Source: Eggerthellaceae bacterium (lineage in GTDB: Bacteria; Actinomycetota; Coriobacteriia; Coriobacteriales; Eggerthellaceae). Taken from it: a stretch of DNA of 14,201 nt. The stretch lies in NCBI GenBank assembly GCA_900754495.1, contig CAAEDC010000213.1, forward strand, positions 1 through 14,201, given 5' to 3'. The notes under the pieces are model-generated. The model saw nothing but the letters and a program-made list of their open reading frames with translations, searched no databases and was not told the DNA's origin. Below are positions 12,875 to 14,201 of the stretch, piece by piece. The first letter of the stretch is position 1. Every line of letters starts with the position of its first letter. A program made the position numbers and the translations under genes.

Positions 12875-13789
12875 ATGCAGATCATCGACTCCCAGGTCTA
12901 CACGTTCTCCAAGGACAACGAACCCTGCGCCACCGCCGCGCCGGGCGACCTGCTGCTGTTCAAAACGCTCGACTGCTTCTCGAACCGCATCCCCGACGAA
13001 TCCGTGACCATGGCGGATCTGGACTACACCTACGGATTCGCCAACCCCGCCGCCGGCCCGGTCTTCATCGAGGGAACCGAGCCCGGCGATGTGCTCGTCG
13101 TCGACATCTACGACATCCAGGTGGCCGACGAGGGAACCATCGCCACCGACGACCACTGCGGCCCCTTGTTCGAGACGACCGGCTATCGCACCAAGAAGAT
13201 CCCCATCGTCGACGGGTTCGCGCTGTTCAACGAGGTCAAGATCCCCGTCCGTCCGATGATCGGCGTTATCGGCTGCGCTCCCGAGGGCGAGGACGTGATC
13301 GACGGCTTCGTGGGGGACCACGGCGGCAACATGGACAACAAGCTCATCCGCAAGGGCGCGCGCCTGTACTTCCCCGTGCGCGTTCCCGGCGCACTGCTGC
13401 AGATGGGCGACGTGCATGCCGCCATGGGCGATGCGGAGCTGTGCGGCACCGGCATCGAGATCCCCGCGGAGATCACCGTGCGCGTCTCGCTGGTGAAAAG
13501 CTTCGAGCTCAACTGGCCCGTTCTTGAGACCGACGACAAGTGGTACGTCAATGCCAACGCCCAGGAGTACAACGAGGCGCTCGTCAACGCCAGCAAGGAG
13601 ATGCAGCGCCTGCTGGTCGACGTCACCGGTTGGGACGGCGTCGAGGCGTACATGTACCTATCGGTTGCGGGCGATGTCGAGATCAACCAGGGATGCAAGC
13701 CCTGCGAGGTGCAGCTGAGCCTGCGTCTGGGCATCCCGAAGCTCGCCGAATTCCCGGCGTTGCTTCCCTCGCCCGGGCAATCCCGCTAG
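12875..13789 (+). CDS. acetamidase/formamidase family protein
   Basis: This 304-aa protein matches the FmdA/AmdA family, cytoplasmic enzymes that hydrolyse short amides such as formamide or acetamide to ammonia and the acid. Family segments are ANPAAGPVFIEGTEPGD (56-72), GDHGGNMDN (147-155) and MGDVHAAMGDAELCGTGIEI (177-196), in the usual order and at the usual length. The frame is open further upstream to 12746, but the ATG at 12875 has AAGGAGG (12863-12869) five nt upstream and gives the family's normal N-terminus. A cysteine pair C274/C277 (GCKPC) near the end is unusual by my recollection of the family. The gene precedes an amino-acid-type permease on the same strand, suggesting uptake and deamidation of a nitrogen compound; the real substrate is unknown. 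Confidence 0.9.
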   Translation: MQIIDSQVYTFSKDNEPCATAAPGDLLLFKTLDCFSNRIPDESVTMADLDYTYGFANPAAGPVFIEGTEPGDVLVVDIYDIQVADEGTIATDDHCGPLFETTGYRTKKIPIVDGFALFNEVKIPVRPMIGVIGCAPEGEDVIDGFVGDHGGNMDNKLIRKGARLYFPVRVPGALLQMGDVHAAMGDAELCGTGIEIPAEITVRVSLVKSFELNWPVLETDDKWYVNANAQEYNEALVNASKEMQRLLVDVTGWDGVEAYMYLSVAGDVEINQGCKPCEVQLSLRLGIPKLAEFPALLPSPGQSR

Positions 13790-13817
13790 AATAGCGCTTT
13801 GCTCTTTCGGCGCGGGC

Positions 13818-13855
13818 GCCCGGATCCACGGGCATTTCGCGTCGTCGGGCATTTC
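13818..13855 (+). repeat. small hairpin and 10-bp direct repeat after the amidase gene
   Basis: GCCCG (13818-13822) and CGGGC (13829-13833) form a short GC stem followed by ATTTC, a weak terminator candidate. CGGGCATTTC occurs at 13829-13838 and again at 13846-13855, 17 bp apart. The rest of this 157-bp gap holds TTGAAA (13902-13907) and an AT-rich CATATATA before the next gene, a possible but poor promoter. Confidence 0.3.
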
Positions 13856-13946
13856 CCTTTCGGTTTCACCGCATGCTGCTTTCGGCGATAGGCGGCACGC
13901 GTTGAAATAAGCGAATTAGCTTGCACATATATAAGAGGAGGAAACA

Positions 13947-14201
13947 ATGGCAGAGACCAAGACAGCGCAAGCTGTCGACACCGGCCAAAAGGAGCTTGAG
14001 AGCTTCGGTTACAAGCAGGAGCTCCGGCGCGGCATGGGGCTGTGGGACGTCGTGCTGTACGGCGTTTTGTTCATGGTGGTCATCGCACCGCAGTCCATCT
14101 TCGGCGGCATCCAGCTGAACAGCCACGGCATGACGCCGCTGGTCTACATCATCGGCTTCGTCGCCATCCTGTTCACGGCTATGAGCTACATGCGCATGAG
14201 C
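13947..14201 (+). CDS. APC-superfamily amino-acid permease (N-terminal part, runs off window)
   Basis: The first 85 residues are present and the frame stays open to the window end. A short cytoplasmic N-terminus is followed by FGYKQELRRGMGLWDVVLYG and FMVVIAPQSIFGG, the characteristic start of TM1 in amino-acid permeases of the APC family, then a second hydrophobic stretch (about 65-80). AGGAGG (13936-13941) five nt upstream supports the start. It follows the amidase gene on the same strand after 157 bp and may be co-expressed. The substrate (amino acid, amine or amide) is not determined by this fragment. Confidence 0.85.
   Translation, partial: MAETKTAQAVDTGQKELESFGYKQELRRGMGLWDVVLYGVLFMVVIAPQSIFGGIQLNSHGMTPLVYIIGFVAILFTAMSYMRMS

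Noticed and set aside
12547..12885. 112-aa minus-strand frame in the XRE-amidase gap with several cysteines
   Set aside because: It overlaps the amidase ribosome site and start, has no recognisable domain and no supported start; kept only as intergenic sequence.

Overview
The window is high-GC DNA with short intergenic gaps, strong Shine-Dalgarno sites and an anaerobe-type gene set: a cytosolic molybdopterin enzyme with a small two-cluster Fe-S partner, hydrogenase nickel-insertion proteins HypA and HypB, and several actinobacterial-type regulators. This suits a Coriobacteriia/Eggerthellaceae gut anaerobe (Eggerthella, Gordonibacter, Adlercreutzia or a relative). The assignment is inferred from gene content; no rRNA or other taxonomic marker is present. 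I recognise no insertion sequence, integrase, phage gene, tRNA, rRNA or CRISPR array.

From left to right, nearly everything up to 11956 lies on the minus strand. (1) 66-4383 is a likely operon, transcribed MFS transporter -> molybdopterin enzyme (811 aa, no Tat signal) -> 110-aa two-cluster Fe-S protein. (2) 4582-6529 encodes a NarL-type two-component system whose kinase and regulator genes overlap by 11 bp. The 197-bp gap between it and the MFS gene holds phased GGGGTTA repeats around a candidate promoter. (3) A perfect 25-bp inverted repeat (6666-6728) separates this block from hypA-hypB-nadE (6742-8636); hypA and hypB overlap by 4 bp. (4) 8981-11956 is a copper-resistance operon, csoR then copA. 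The CopA has an extra C-terminal CopZ-like domain preceded by its own ribosome-binding site and ATG. The csoR promoter is near consensus, has one CsoR-type palindrome filling its spacer and carries a second just downstream of the predicted transcription start.

The right end is on the plus strand: a small XRE regulator (12231-12500) that looks leaderless and has a C9 tract near its 3' end, an acetamidase/formamidase (12875-13789), and the start of an APC-family amino-acid permease that runs off the window (13947-14201).

The most likely new system is the left block. I infer that substrate is imported by the MFS protein, reduced in the cytoplasm by the molybdoenzyme with electrons from the mini-ferredoxin, and that expression is set by the adjacent two-component system. 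This layout resembles the catechol (aromatic) dehydroxylase clusters described in Eggerthella and Gordonibacter, but the substrate cannot be read from the sequence. Copper export (CsoR/CopA/CopZ), nickel insertion (HypA/HypB) and NAD synthesis (NadE) are housekeeping neighbours with no evident direct link to it.
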